DNA from: an uncultured Sphaerochaeta sp.
GTDB lineage: Bacteria; Spirochaetota; Spirochaetia; Sphaerochaetales; Sphaerochaetaceae
Assembly (NCBI RefSeq): GCF_963666015.1
Contig: NZ_OY762555.1
Location: forward strand, 3,038,001 to 3,102,000
DNA length: 64,000 nt
Direction of reading: 5' to 3'
The position numbers and the translations under genes were made by a program. Under the pieces are notes generated by a model. That model saw only the letters and a list, made by a program, of their open reading frames with translations. It had not been told where the DNA came from and ran no database searches. This document shows positions 43,629 to 51,477 of this stretch, piece after piece (the stretch's first letter is position 1; each line of letters begins with the position of its first letter).

Positions 43629-44900
43629 TTACTTTTGTAATCGGTTCCAAGAATTCTGCAGATTTTCCAGATAGGTGGTGAATGAATCGAGACCAGCAAC
43701 ATACCGCTGAGCAAGGTCAGAGAACTCATTTACTGCGCCATCAGGCCAATAGCTGAACATCCAAGGAATCGTCTTTCCATCCTGTGCAAAGGAGACAATA
43801 TCCTTGGATACCCCACCCAATGATGAGGATGCTTCAATATTGTCCAATGCAGGTATTACATCGAATTCTTCAGCAAGATATTGCTTCCCCTCATCACTGC
43901 TTACCAGCCATGTAAGGAAATCTTTTGCAGCCTTTTTCTCGGTCTCTGGGGACTGGCTGTTTATGACAAACATGAATGGAATGCCTACAGGAATCCTATT
44001 TGCTTTCTCTTCATCATCACTGGTGAAGATAGGAAGCAAGCCGATATCAAGGTCAGGATCAGTCTCAAAAATGACACTCTGTTTCCAGTTTCCCTGTTGA
44101 ATCATGGCAACTTCCTGGTTTGCAAACATGGTAACCTGCATATTGTGATCTGTAGTCAAGGGATTTGGTTCACTGTTCTGCAATACTAGGTCGAATGCCT
44201 GTTTCCAATCGAGGAATTCTTTGTTACCAGGAATCTTTGCTTTCCCGTTGTTGAGATCGGAGATATACCCTCTCGGGTTCCCCTGTTGGGCAAATGGGAT
44301 ATTTGTGAAATGGTTTGAGATCACCCACCAAGTTCCGAAACCTGAAGCAAAGGGAGTGATGTCATTCTGTTTCAGTGTTGCTACAGTTTTCTTCATTTCG
44401 GAGAATGTTGTAGGCAATTCAGTGATTCCAGCCTTCTTGAACAAGTTCTTGTTGTAAATGTATCCATAGCCTTCAATAGTGACCGGCAAAGCTATTACAT
44501 GATCATCTTGCGTTGCTGCATTCTTGCTGATAGGAAGCAGATGGTCCACCCAAGGTTCTTCGTCAAGGGTTTCGATATACTCTCTCCAGAGTTGATAATC
44601 TGAGAAACCTTCAATGATAAAGATATCAGGTGCCTTATTGGCAGCAAACTTGGTTTTAAGTAAAGTCCTCCAGTCACTTGCACCTCCCACAACCTCAGTC
44701 TCCAGATTGACTGCTGGATGAGATTGTTCGTATTCCTTGGACATCTCTTCCCATACATCAATCCACGGGATCTTGTGGTGATAGATTTCGACAGTCACAG
44801 AATCCTGCTTTGCGGATTCTGTAGTCCCTGCTGCAAAGAGTGTAGCGCCGGTTATTACCAGGACAGCTACCAACAGAAAGATACTTTTTTCGTACTTCAT
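43629..44900 (-). CDS. Sugar-binding protein of the CUT1 ABC importer
   Basis: Periplasmic solute-binding protein (family 1, MalE/UgpB-like), 423 residues. A signal peptide is followed by a linker (MKYEKSIFLLVAVLVITGAT, cleavage near LFAAG). There is no lipobox Cys. Mature segments KTKFAANKAPDIFIIEGFS, KNLFKKAGITELPTTFSEM and AKDFLTWLVSSDEGKQYLAE are typical. The ATG at 44900 is preceded by GGAGGAAAT; the longer frame lacks a site. The ligand is not readable. No ATP-binding subunit is encoded here. Confidence 0.92.
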   Translation of the reverse strand: MKYEKSIFLLVAVLVITGATLFAAGTTESAKQDSVTVEIYHHKIPWIDVWEEMSKEYEQSHPAVNLETEVVGGASDWRTLLKTKFAANKAPDIFIIEGFSDYQLWREYIETLDEEPWVDHLLPISKNAATQDDHVIALPVTIEGYGYIYNKNLFKKAGITELPTTFSEMKKTVATLKQNDITPFASGFGTWWVISNHFTNIPFAQQGNPRGYISDLNNGKAKIPGNKEFLDWKQAFDLVLQNSEPNPLTTDHNMQVTMFANQEVAMIQQGNWKQSVIFETDPDLDIGLLPIFTSDDEEKANRIPVGIPFMFVINSQSPETEKKAAKDFLTWLVSSDEGKQYLAEEFDVIPALDNIEASSSLGGVSKDIVSFAQDGKTIPWMFSYWPDGAVNEFSDLAQRYVAGLDSFTTYLENLQNSWNRLQK

Positions 44901-44945
44901 GGATTTCCTCCTTTTCCATGGTCTTCTATGCATCAGCTGAATTTT

Positions 44946-45941
44946 TCAACTTGATGTACTTTCACGTCTTACAAGGTTAGGTGTAAGAACTACCGTATTT
45001 GAAACAGAGACCTTTTCCTTAACCGCTTGTACAATGAGAGATGCAGCTTGTCTTGCAGCATCGGATCTTGGCTGATGAATTGTAGTGAGTGAAGGGGTGC
45101 AGTATGCACACCACTCAATATCATCATATCCAACCACTGCAATATCATCAGGAATGGAATATCCAAGCTCCAAGATAGCCTTACATGCACCGAACGCCAT
45201 GATGTCGGTAACAACAAACAATCCTTTGCAATGGGATAGTTGTCCCCGGTGTTCCATTATGTATCGATAGGCCGTCTCAAATGACTCATCATCTGCAAGC
45301 CAAACATGACTATAGTCAGATTGCATTGCCCGGAGAAAACCCTCCGTACGAACAACATACTGCTGTCGGTCATGAGAGAGCACGAACAGCTGCTCCTTGG
45401 GAGCATTTCTCAATGCTTCATAGGCCAGGGCCCCTCCATATTCGTTGTGGATCAAAATTCTTGCGCAGCCTTCTGCAGAGAGCGTAGGATTTGGGTTGAT
45501 CAACACGATATTCTGTGTGGATTGCTGCAATGCCAAGACCGCATCCCGGGTGAGCTCATATCCCAAGACGATGATCCCATCTACTTTTTTCTCTCTGATG
45601 AGTCGAGTCATCTCAGATAGGTCTTCCCCGACAGTGTCATAGCCGTTTACGATGCAGTCGAACCTATACTCATGCAAAGCAGCTCGAATTGACTGGATCA
45701 ACTCAGAGGTATACTGTGAGCCAATCCTACGCAGTGTAGAATAAGGGTACAGTACTGCAATGGTCATGCGGATTCCTGTTGCCAGACTTTTTGCACTTGC
45801 ATCCAGCTCGTACCCCAATTCCTTTGCTACCTGCTTGATTCTCATCTTTGTTTTTTCTGCAACCAGTGGACTGTCGTTCAGGGCTCTGGATACAGTGGTA
45901 TGGCTTATGCCAGTTCTTTGGGCAATTTCTCTGATATTCAT
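44946..45941 (-). CDS. LacI-family transcriptional repressor
   Basis: A 331-residue sugar-responsive repressor. The N-terminal HTH is textbook LacI: MNIREIAQRTGISHTTVSRA, LNDSPLVAEKTK. A periplasmic-binding-protein-like sensing domain follows (VDGIIVLGYELTRDAVLALQ, VVGYDDIEWCAYCTPSLTTI). It is encoded inside the operon it probably controls, overlapping the oxidoreductase stop by 4 bp. Two copies of ATGCAACCGGTAA(A)CAT upstream of the operon have the CG-centred symmetry of LacI-family operators. Confidence 0.93.
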   Translation of the reverse strand: MNIREIAQRTGISHTTVSRALNDSPLVAEKTKMRIKQVAKELGYELDASAKSLATGIRMTIAVLYPYSTLRRIGSQYTSELIQSIRAALHEYRFDCIVNGYDTVGEDLSEMTRLIREKKVDGIIVLGYELTRDAVLALQQSTQNIVLINPNPTLSAEGCARILIHNEYGGALAYEALRNAPKEQLFVLSHDRQQYVVRTEGFLRAMQSDYSHVWLADDESFETAYRYIMEHRGQLSHCKGLFVVTDIMAFGACKAILELGYSIPDDIAVVGYDDIEWCAYCTPSLTTIHQPRSDAARQAASLIVQAVKEKVSVSNTVVLTPNLVRRESTSS

Positions 45942-47215
45942 ACGCGCTCCTGCTTCATGTGGGAGGGGATGCCATCTCTTTCAATTGACTTTGTTGTTGC
46001 ATGTACAAGGGCCAGAGAAAACAGCCCATCCTCGGCTCTTGCACATCCTAGTGCCTCCAAGTTCTTTCCATCAAAATAGGATCGGATATCTCGTATCAGC
46101 TGAATGTCTGCACCATAATGACTGCTTGTGAAATGGTCTCCTTTTGTGTCGTAGATGGTATGCGTCTCATTGTTAGGGCCTTTCCCCAGTGCATGTACGG
46201 TTACATTTCCTGTTTCTCGTTCAAGGATGATTCGTCCTCGTGATCCTACCAGCTCCATGGTTTCTTGGTCATATGCATGGGGTCCATAAATTGCCCAAAA
46301 GAGATTGGCTTTTACCCCATTGTCAAACACATAGGTTGCGATAGCATGGTCGATGATGTCACTTCCCGGGTGATACACACACATGTCAGCAATATCTCTT
46401 TCCTCTGTAGCATTTTTCCAAGAATCCCGGCTTAGGACATGTGTACCCTCATGGTCATCTTGGTCATTAGCCATACGCCTGTAGGGACACTCCTCATCAT
46501 CACAGAACAGACATCTGAGAGGTGCATCATTCCTAGGTTGGAAGATGGTACTTCTCCCTCCTACTGCGGTAACAAATTGGCAGGAAGAGGAAGGGCCGAC
46601 CATCCATCTGAAGACATCCAGCAGATGGGAAGCCTTGTCATTGAGCGCTCCTCCTGAGTAGGTATTCTTCCTGTGCCACATCTGAAAGTATCGTGTATAA
46701 GGAATCACTGAGTGAATCTGAATCATCTGTAGCGTACCGATCGCAGAGGCATCTAAAAGTTCTTTTGCCTTGCGCCAGGTCGATTCATACCGGCGCGTGA
46801 AACCCATGATGATCGGCCTGCTTGCTTTCTTTTCAGAAGCCACTATGGCTTCTGCATCATCCATGGTTACCGCGATTGGCTTATCGAGATACACCATTTT
46901 CCCTGACTCGATTGCGTAAACCGCTGGTAGCCGGTGTTGGTCGGTATGGGTGGTGATAAGCACGCAATTTACAGAGGGTAGGTCGATGAGTTCTCTATAA
47001 TCTGTGGTACCGATGATTGAGTCTCCCCAATCGAGGTTCTCTAATCGACACTGTTGCTTTAAGTAGTCTTTTGCGTCTTTTATACGCTTTTCATTGATAT
47101 CGCAGATGGCAGTGATTTGGAGATGCAACTCTCTCGACAGTTCAACAATCCTGGTTCCCAGTACATAGCAACCCCTTTCACCAGATCCAATAATTCCAAT
47201 TTTCAGAAGGTTCAT
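45938..47215 (-). CDS. Gfo/Idh/MocA-family oxidoreductase
   Basis: NAD(P)-dependent sugar or inositol dehydrogenase family, 425 residues. The Rossmann start is KIGIIGSGERGCYVLGTR, the family signature is YLDKPIAVTMDDAEAI with the catalytic Lys of DKP, and the GGALNDKASHLLDVFRW part of the C-terminal domain is present. A small cysteine cluster (CLFCDDEEC, about residues 250-258) may bind a metal; related sequences exist in this family. It is the first gene of the LacI-controlled operon, so it most likely oxidises the transported sugar or derivative. Confidence 0.88.
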   Translation of the reverse strand: MNLLKIGIIGSGERGCYVLGTRIVELSRELHLQITAICDINEKRIKDAKDYLKQQCRLENLDWGDSIIGTTDYRELIDLPSVNCVLITTHTDQHRLPAVYAIESGKMVYLDKPIAVTMDDAEAIVASEKKASRPIIMGFTRRYESTWRKAKELLDASAIGTLQMIQIHSVIPYTRYFQMWHRKNTYSGGALNDKASHLLDVFRWMVGPSSSCQFVTAVGGRSTIFQPRNDAPLRCLFCDDEECPYRRMANDQDDHEGTHVLSRDSWKNATEERDIADMCVYHPGSDIIDHAIATYVFDNGVKANLFWAIYGPHAYDQETMELVGSRGRIILERETGNVTVHALGKGPNNETHTIYDTKGDHFTSSHYGADIQLIRDIRSYFDGKNLEALGCARAEDGLFSLALVHATTKSIERDGIPSHMKQERV

Positions 47216-47234
47216 GCTGTTACCTCATTGAGTT

Positions 47235-47250
47235 ATGCAACCGGTAACAT
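47235..47250. promoter_or_regulatory. LacI-type operator O1, at the transcript start
   Basis: ATGCAACCGGTAACAT is an imperfect 16-bp palindrome around ACCGGT. It lies just downstream of a minus-strand TATAAT and 20 bp before the oxidoreductase start, where bound repressor would block initiation. Confidence 0.8.
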
Positions 47251-47253
47251 TTT

Positions 47254-47259
47254 ATTATA
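47254..47259 (-). promoter_or_regulatory. -10 element of the LacI-controlled operon
   Basis: TATAAT on the minus strand, between the two operators. No good -35 hexamer is seen at 16-18 bp, so the promoter may be weak or activator-dependent. Confidence 0.5.
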
Positions 47260-47290
47260 AGAGCTACTATGTTCTGCTCATGCGACTAAA

Positions 47291-47307
47291 ATGCAACCGG
47301 TAAACAT
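47291..47307. promoter_or_regulatory. LacI-type operator O2, upstream
   Basis: ATGCAACCGGTAAACAT repeats the O1 sequence with one extra A. Its centre is 56 bp from that of O1, close to five helical turns, so cooperative binding or a small repression loop is possible. Confidence 0.75.
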
Positions 47308-47437
47308 AGTATTTGGGTAAGTCGCATATTTGTCAAGGTTTTTTTACATAACTGTAACCATTACTGTATCTAGGAGTCGGTGAATATGTTGCTAATTACC
47401 TGTAGCATTATAAAATGTTTGATTTATAAAATGGGAG

Positions 47438-47459
47438 CTAAGCCCTCTGTCAAGACAGG
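47438..47459 (+). repeat. IS left inverted repeat
   Basis: CTAAGCCC near the edge and GACAGG at the inner end match the right end at the same offsets. Confidence 0.65.
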
Positions 47460-47483
47460 TATCATGAAAAATAACGAATATTC

Positions 47484-48389
47484 CTATGCTACCTGATTAT
47501 CGATTTCCCTATCGGGGAAACATCCTGCTTCATACACTTCATCTGGTGTTTGGTAGTCCAATCCTTGGTGAAGCCTTTCCTGGTTGAAGAACCCTACAAA
47601 AACTTTCAATCCATCAGAGAGTTCTGTCATTGTTGCATAGTCATGGAGAAAGATGCATTCATATTTCAAAGTTCTGAAGGTTCTCTCAATGAAAATATTG
47701 TCCAAACATCTCCCGATTCCATCCATGCTTATCTGAATCCCAAAGCTCTGTAGCATTGAGACAAATTCCTTGCTAGTGTATTGAGATCCGCAGTCTGTAT
47801 TAAAAATGGCGGGGATCCCATACATTTCAATTGCCTCCATCACGCATTCGATGCAAAAGATGGTATCCATTGTGTTGCTGAGCCTCCAGGAAAGAATCTT
47901 GCGGCTGAAGAGATCGATCACCGCGGTGAAGTAGACCATCCCTCCCGGAAGTTTGATGTAAGTGATATCGCTACTCCAACATTCGTTGACATACCGTATC
48001 TCTCTGTTCCGAAGCAGATAGGGGAACTTCCCTTCCTTCCGTCTGGAACTCCTGGTGGTCTTGAACTTGGGAACCAATCCCTGCAGCCCAAGTTGGCTGT
48101 AGACCCTCCTTACCCGTTTCTCCGTCGCCTCTGGATGTCCTTTCTTCTGCAGGTGACGGGCCATTTTCTGGTAACCATAGACAGGAAGTTCCACCCAATT
48201 GTTCATCACTAACTCTGCAAAATCCTTTTCCTCTGCAAAAAACTCCTGTCTGAGCCGTTCCTGCTCCTCATGATGGTCTCTCCAGTAATAATAGGAGGAA
48301 CGGGGGACTCCCAGAAGCTGGCACTGCCTGCAAATGGACAGGGTGTAGGATCTCTCCTTTCCCAAAGGCCTTGCCAGCAGGGGATCCAC
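47484..48389 (-). CDS. IS3-family transposase, orfB catalytic part
   Basis: A 301-residue DDE transposase/integrase. The HTH-21-like N-terminus (RQCQLLGVPRSSYYYW) is followed by the rve core: WSSDITYIKLPGGMVYFTAV (first Asp), IFNTDCGSQYTSKEF (second Asp) and FIERTFRTLKYECIF (Glu). The annotated GTG at 48389 is probably not the normal start; the frame is open upstream to the A9 run, so expression as an OrfAB fusion by -1 frameshifting is expected. Confidence 0.93.
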   Translation of the reverse strand: MDPLLARPLGKERSYTLSICRQCQLLGVPRSSYYYWRDHHEEQERLRQEFFAEEKDFAELVMNNWVELPVYGYQKMARHLQKKGHPEATEKRVRRVYSQLGLQGLVPKFKTTRSSRRKEGKFPYLLRNREIRYVNECWSSDITYIKLPGGMVYFTAVIDLFSRKILSWRLSNTMDTIFCIECVMEAIEMYGIPAIFNTDCGSQYTSKEFVSMLQSFGIQISMDGIGRCLDNIFIERTFRTLKYECIFLHDYATMTELSDGLKVFVGFFNQERLHQGLDYQTPDEVYEAGCFPDREIDNQVA

Positions 48390-48409
48390 CAGGGCACAGG
48401 GGTCTGCCC

Positions 48410-48694
48410 CTATAAATTCGCTTTTTTTTTCAGGATCTCGTTCTCCATCTTGGTCTTCCCGAGTTCTTGATAGGTTTCCTCAATTCTTCGTTGGGCTTCA
48501 GCAAGCTCTTTCTTCAGTTGCTTTACTTCCTTGGAAAAGCCTCCAGAAAGAAATTGTTTCTTCCAGTTTGACACCATGCTGGCGGAAATCCCATACTTTG
48601 CAGCAATCTCATTAACGGTGCTCCGCTCTTTCAAAGCCTCAAGCGCAACTTCTTTCTTGAAAGAATCCGTGAATGTTTTCCTGTTCCTTCCCAT
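48410..48694 (-). CDS. IS3-family transposase, orfA HTH part
   Basis: A 94-residue DNA-binding protein. HTH: FTDSFKKEVALEALKERSTV and AAKYGISASMVSNWKKQF, then a leucine-zipper coiled coil (KQLKKELAEAQRRIEETYQE). It recognises the IS ends and, fused with OrfB, makes the active transposase. Nine consecutive A near its 3' end are the shift site. Confidence 0.92.
   Translation of the reverse strand: MGRNRKTFTDSFKKEVALEALKERSTVNEIAAKYGISASMVSNWKKQFLSGGFSKEVKQLKKELAEAQRRIEETYQELGKTKMENEILKKKANL
48422..48430 (-). other. Programmed -1 frameshift site of the IS
   Basis: Nine A in a row at the end of orfA. Moving back one base joins orfA to the orfB frame, which is open from here (Lys-Ser-Glu-Phe-Ile-Gly-Ala-Asp...). 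Without a shift orfA ends at TAG at 48410. Confidence 0.85.
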
Positions 48695-48745
48695 CTTGTT
48701 TGCTCCTTTTTATAAGGTAGCAAACATTCGTTAATTTTTTAATCT

Positions 48746-48767
48746 CCTGTCCAAAACTCGGTCTTAG
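48746..48767 (-). repeat. IS right inverted repeat
   Basis: Counterpart of the left repeat: CTAAGACC at the edge and GACAGG 16 bp in, read on the minus strand. Confidence 0.65.
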
Positions 48768-48776
48768 TATAATGTT

Positions 48777-49127
48777 CTAGTCCCGAAGTATTTTCTCCAT
48801 GGGTTTTCCTTTGGCCAATTCATCGATGAGTTTGTCCAGGTATCGTATCTCTCTCATCAGTGGATCCTCAATCGTATCGACCTGCACACCACAGACTTTA
48901 CCAGTTATAAGACTTCTCAGGGGATTTTTCATCGGGCTTTCCTTTATAAAATCTTCAAAGCTTTTTTCTTCATCCAATGCTTCCTGTAGTATTGTCTCAT
49001 CATACCCAAGCAGCCAGCCTATGATTTCATCGACCTCTGCCTTTGTACGGCCTTTCTTTTCAGCTTTTGCAATATACAAAGGATAGATGGTCCCAAAACT
49101 CATCGAATATATGCGATGTTTTGCCAT
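48777..49127 (-). CDS. DUF2200 family protein
   Basis: A 116-residue protein of a conserved family without known function. The family opening [20 protein letters not shown] and [20 protein letters not shown] are easily recognised. The middle ([26 protein letters not shown]...) fits also. It is complete; the IS sits only 9 bp beyond its stop and may have separated it from its original terminator. It follows the copper ATPase by 62 bp on the same strand. Confidence 0.9.
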   Translation of the reverse strand: MAKHRIYSMSFGTIYPLYIAKAEKKGRTKAEVDEIIGWLLGYDETILQEALDEEKSFEDFIKESPMKNPLRSLITGKVCGVQVDTIEDPLMREIRYLDKLIDELAKGKPMEKILRD

Positions 49128-49189
49128 GGTAAATACTCTCCTTCTCTCACAACCAGAATACAGAATAGAAACAGTATTTGGTTAACTTA

Positions 49190-51163
49190 TCAAGGTGCCT
49201 GGTTCGCTGGTTCTTTCGGAATCGTCAACAAACGTGCATTGACAGCAACAATCACGGTAGAGAGTGTCATCAAGATTGCTCCTACCTCTGGCTGCAGTAC
49301 GAATCCAAGAGAGTACAGCACACCTGCAGCCAATGGTATAGCCAGAATGTTATATGCTGTTGCCCATATGAGGTTCTGGATCATCTTTCGGTATGTTGCC
49401 TTCCCGAACTGGATAAGCGTTACAATATCCTGTGGATTGGAGTGTACAAGTATGATGTCCGCTGTAGAAGCCGCCACATCGGTTCCAGAACCGATTGCAA
49501 TACCCACATCGGCCTGGGCTAGAGCGGGGGAATCATTGACCCCGTCACCTGTCATTGCTACGAACAAGCCCTTGTTTTGCAGCTCCTTGATTTTTGTTTG
49601 TTTTTCGTCGGGCAGTACCTCTGCAAAATAGCCATCCATGCCCAGTTCTTTAGAAACAGCTTGCGCTGTTGCCTCATTATCCCCTGTGAGCATCCAGCAG
49701 GAAATTCCCATCTTTTGCAAGGATGAAATGGCTTGATACGATTGCCCCCTGATCGTATCGCTGAGGGTGATGGATCCCATGAGATTTCCATCGGAGAGAA
49801 CAAATACACGTGTTACAGCCTTTTCATCACTGCTGGGTGGAACCTCAATTCCAAGCTCTCTTACGTGTGATGGACTGGCTACCAGGATGGTGCTTCCGTG
49901 GATTGTGCCGCTGATACCCTTTCCCTTGATTGCCTTTGCATCCTCTGCAGGAACAAGCTCGATCGATCGCTCTTGGGCATATGCTACAATGCTTTTCCCG
50001 ATAGGGTGTTCCGAATAGGTCTCCAGAGACGCAGCAAGCTGTACTAACCCCTCTTTCCCAATCTGGGAACTATCGGCTCTGCTGACTTCGGTAACCGTAA
50101 AGGTTCCTTCAGTAAGGGTTCCCGTCTTGTCGAATACAATGGCATTAATCTTCCGTGTCTGTTCAAAGGCTGTCCTGTTCTGTATAAGCAGTCCGTTCTG
50201 TGCTGATTTTGCAGTAGATACCGATACAACGAGGGGTATGGCAAGGCCAAGAGCGTGAGGGCAGGTGATGATCATGACAGTAGCCATTCGTGTAATGGCG
50301 AATTGCAGGTCAAAGCCAACAATCAACCATGCGGCCAGGGTGGCAAAGCCAACAGTCAGGGCGGAGATGGTCAGGTACTTTGCAGCACGGTCGCTGAGTT
50401 TCTGTGTTCTTGATTTTGCTTCCTGTGCATTTTGTACCATCTGGATGATCTTAGACAGGTACGCATCTTCTCCAACCCCTTCAACTTCCAGGGTAAGGCT
50501 TCCCTCTCCATTGATCGACCCTCCGATCAATGCATCTCCCTCTCTGCGATGTACAGGACGAGATTCACCGGTAATCATCGACTCATTCACATAGCTCTCA
50601 CCTTCGGTTATGTGTCCATCAGCTGGTATTTTTTCTCCAGGCTTTACCACCAGGAAATCGCCATCCTGTATTTGTTGTGAAGGAATATCCTGTATGGTTT
50701 TACCTTCCATCTTGTGCGCCGTTGCAGGCATGAGGCGAGCTAATTTTTCAAGCGCTGCGGAAGCTCCAACTACACTGCTCATCTCGATCCAGTGGCCAGC
50801 CAGCATGATGGCTATCAAGGTCGCCAGTTCCCAATAAAAAACTGTTCCCGACAGACCGAAGGTTACTGCGGTACTGTACCCATAGGCGACGGTAATGGCC
50901 ATACCTATGAGAGTCATCATCCCAGGGGATTTCTCTTTCAGTTCTCCCACCATCCCCGAGAGGAAGGGCCATCCTCCGATAATATAAAGGATCGTGGACA
51001 GAGAAAAAACTACATAGTTTGCACCCGGAAAGGTCCACTCGAATCCCATGGCGTTTTGTACCAAGGGTGTCAATGCAAGGATAGGCAGGGTGAGTGCCAA
51101 GCTGAAATAGAACCGGTTTCGAAAATCCTTTATCATCATTTTATGATGCTCTCTATGATCCAT
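49190..51163 (-). CDS. copB: CopB-type copper-translocating P-type ATPase
   Basis: P1B ATPase, 657 residues. The membrane metal motif is CPH (TCPHALGLAIPLVV) instead of CPC, which marks the CopB/P1B-3 group that exports Cu(II), Cu(I) or Ag. The phosphorylation motif is FDKTGTLTEG, the actuator has the TGES loop (MITGESRPVH), the ATP-binding HP is in EHPIGK, and TGDGVNDSPALA is the hinge. The N-terminus has a very short His-containing stretch (MDHREHHKM) and no CXXC heavy-metal domain. ATG 51163 follows GGAGGGA; the longer frame is less likely. A CsoR-like operator lies in its promoter. Confidence 0.93.
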   Translation of the reverse strand: MDHREHHKMMIKDFRNRFYFSLALTLPILALTPLVQNAMGFEWTFPGANYVVFSLSTILYIIGGWPFLSGMVGELKEKSPGMMTLIGMAITVAYGYSTAVTFGLSGTVFYWELATLIAIMLAGHWIEMSSVVGASAALEKLARLMPATAHKMEGKTIQDIPSQQIQDGDFLVVKPGEKIPADGHITEGESYVNESMITGESRPVHRREGDALIGGSINGEGSLTLEVEGVGEDAYLSKIIQMVQNAQEAKSRTQKLSDRAAKYLTISALTVGFATLAAWLIVGFDLQFAITRMATVMIITCPHALGLAIPLVVSVSTAKSAQNGLLIQNRTAFEQTRKINAIVFDKTGTLTEGTFTVTEVSRADSSQIGKEGLVQLAASLETYSEHPIGKSIVAYAQERSIELVPAEDAKAIKGKGISGTIHGSTILVASPSHVRELGIEVPPSSDEKAVTRVFVLSDGNLMGSITLSDTIRGQSYQAISSLQKMGISCWMLTGDNEATAQAVSKELGMDGYFAEVLPDEKQTKIKELQNKGLFVAMTGDGVNDSPALAQADVGIAIGSGTDVAASTADIILVHSNPQDIVTLIQFGKATYRKMIQNLIWATAYNILAIPLAAGVLYSLGFVLQPEVGAILMTLSTVIVAVNARLLTIPKEPANQAP

Positions 51164-51311
51164 GTTCCCTCCTTCTCGGTGTTTCTTATCTATCCTCTCG
51201 TTGCAGTAGTTGCTGCCGGATAGCCTGTGCATTTAGCTTTGGTGGTACATCCAAAAGAGCTTGCATTCATTTTCGGCATCCTTGTATATCTGGGATAACC
51301 TGTCTCTATAT

Positions 51312-51340
51312 AGAATACCCCCTAGGGGTATATGCGTCAA
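51312..51340 (-). promoter_or_regulatory. copB: copB promoter with CsoR-like copper operator in the spacer
   Basis: On the minus strand TTGACG (51335-51340), 17 bp, TATTCT (51312-51317). The spacer is mostly filled by the near-palindrome ATACCCCCTAGGGGTAT (51315-51331), a G/C-tract inverted repeat with AT ends like operators of the CsoR/RcnR family. Copper would release the repressor. No csoR gene is in the window. Confidence 0.75.
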
Positions 51341-51413
51341 GGTGGGGGGGATCTCTCTAACAATCGAGCAATATTAGCCGGTTCTTGGGAGTGTTCTTTG
51401 AGAAGCCCAAAAC

Positions 51414-51437
51414 CTGCAGGAGTTGGGTTTCCTGCAG
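51414..51437 (-). terminator. Possible terminator after the glycosyltransferase gene
   Basis: CTGCAGGA (51414-51421) and TCCTGCAG (51430-51437) form a perfect 8-bp stem. On the minus strand it is followed by GTTTTGG, a poor U-tract. Confidence 0.4.
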
Positions 51438-51477
51438 TCTAGGGTAAAGATCATCTGGGTGTGAGGGCAAACGCAAG

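Larger units (their letters stand above)
47438..48767 (-). mobile_element. IS3-family insertion sequence (single intact copy)
   Basis: About 1.33 kb holding two overlapping-frame transposase genes. Imperfect terminal inverted repeats align without gaps over about 22 bp: left CTAAGCCC...GACAGG (47438-47459) against right CTAAGACC...GACAGG read on the minus strand (48767-48746). Similarity continues inward through AACGAAT. A target duplication is not evident. The element lies 9 bp from the end of the DUF2200 gene and about 220 bp upstream of the sugar operon, transcribed toward that operon. The ends are estimates. Confidence 0.85.
51164..51477. other. Intergenic region upstream of copB
   Basis: 314 bp. 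It holds the copB promoter and operator (51312-51340) and a hairpin at 51414-51437 near the end of the glycosyltransferase gene. No coding frame with family resemblance was found. Confidence 0.6.

Noticed and set aside
48209..48397. Small frame within the IS between orfA and orfB
   Set aside because: It lies in another frame than the -1 shift product and has no similarity to transposase.
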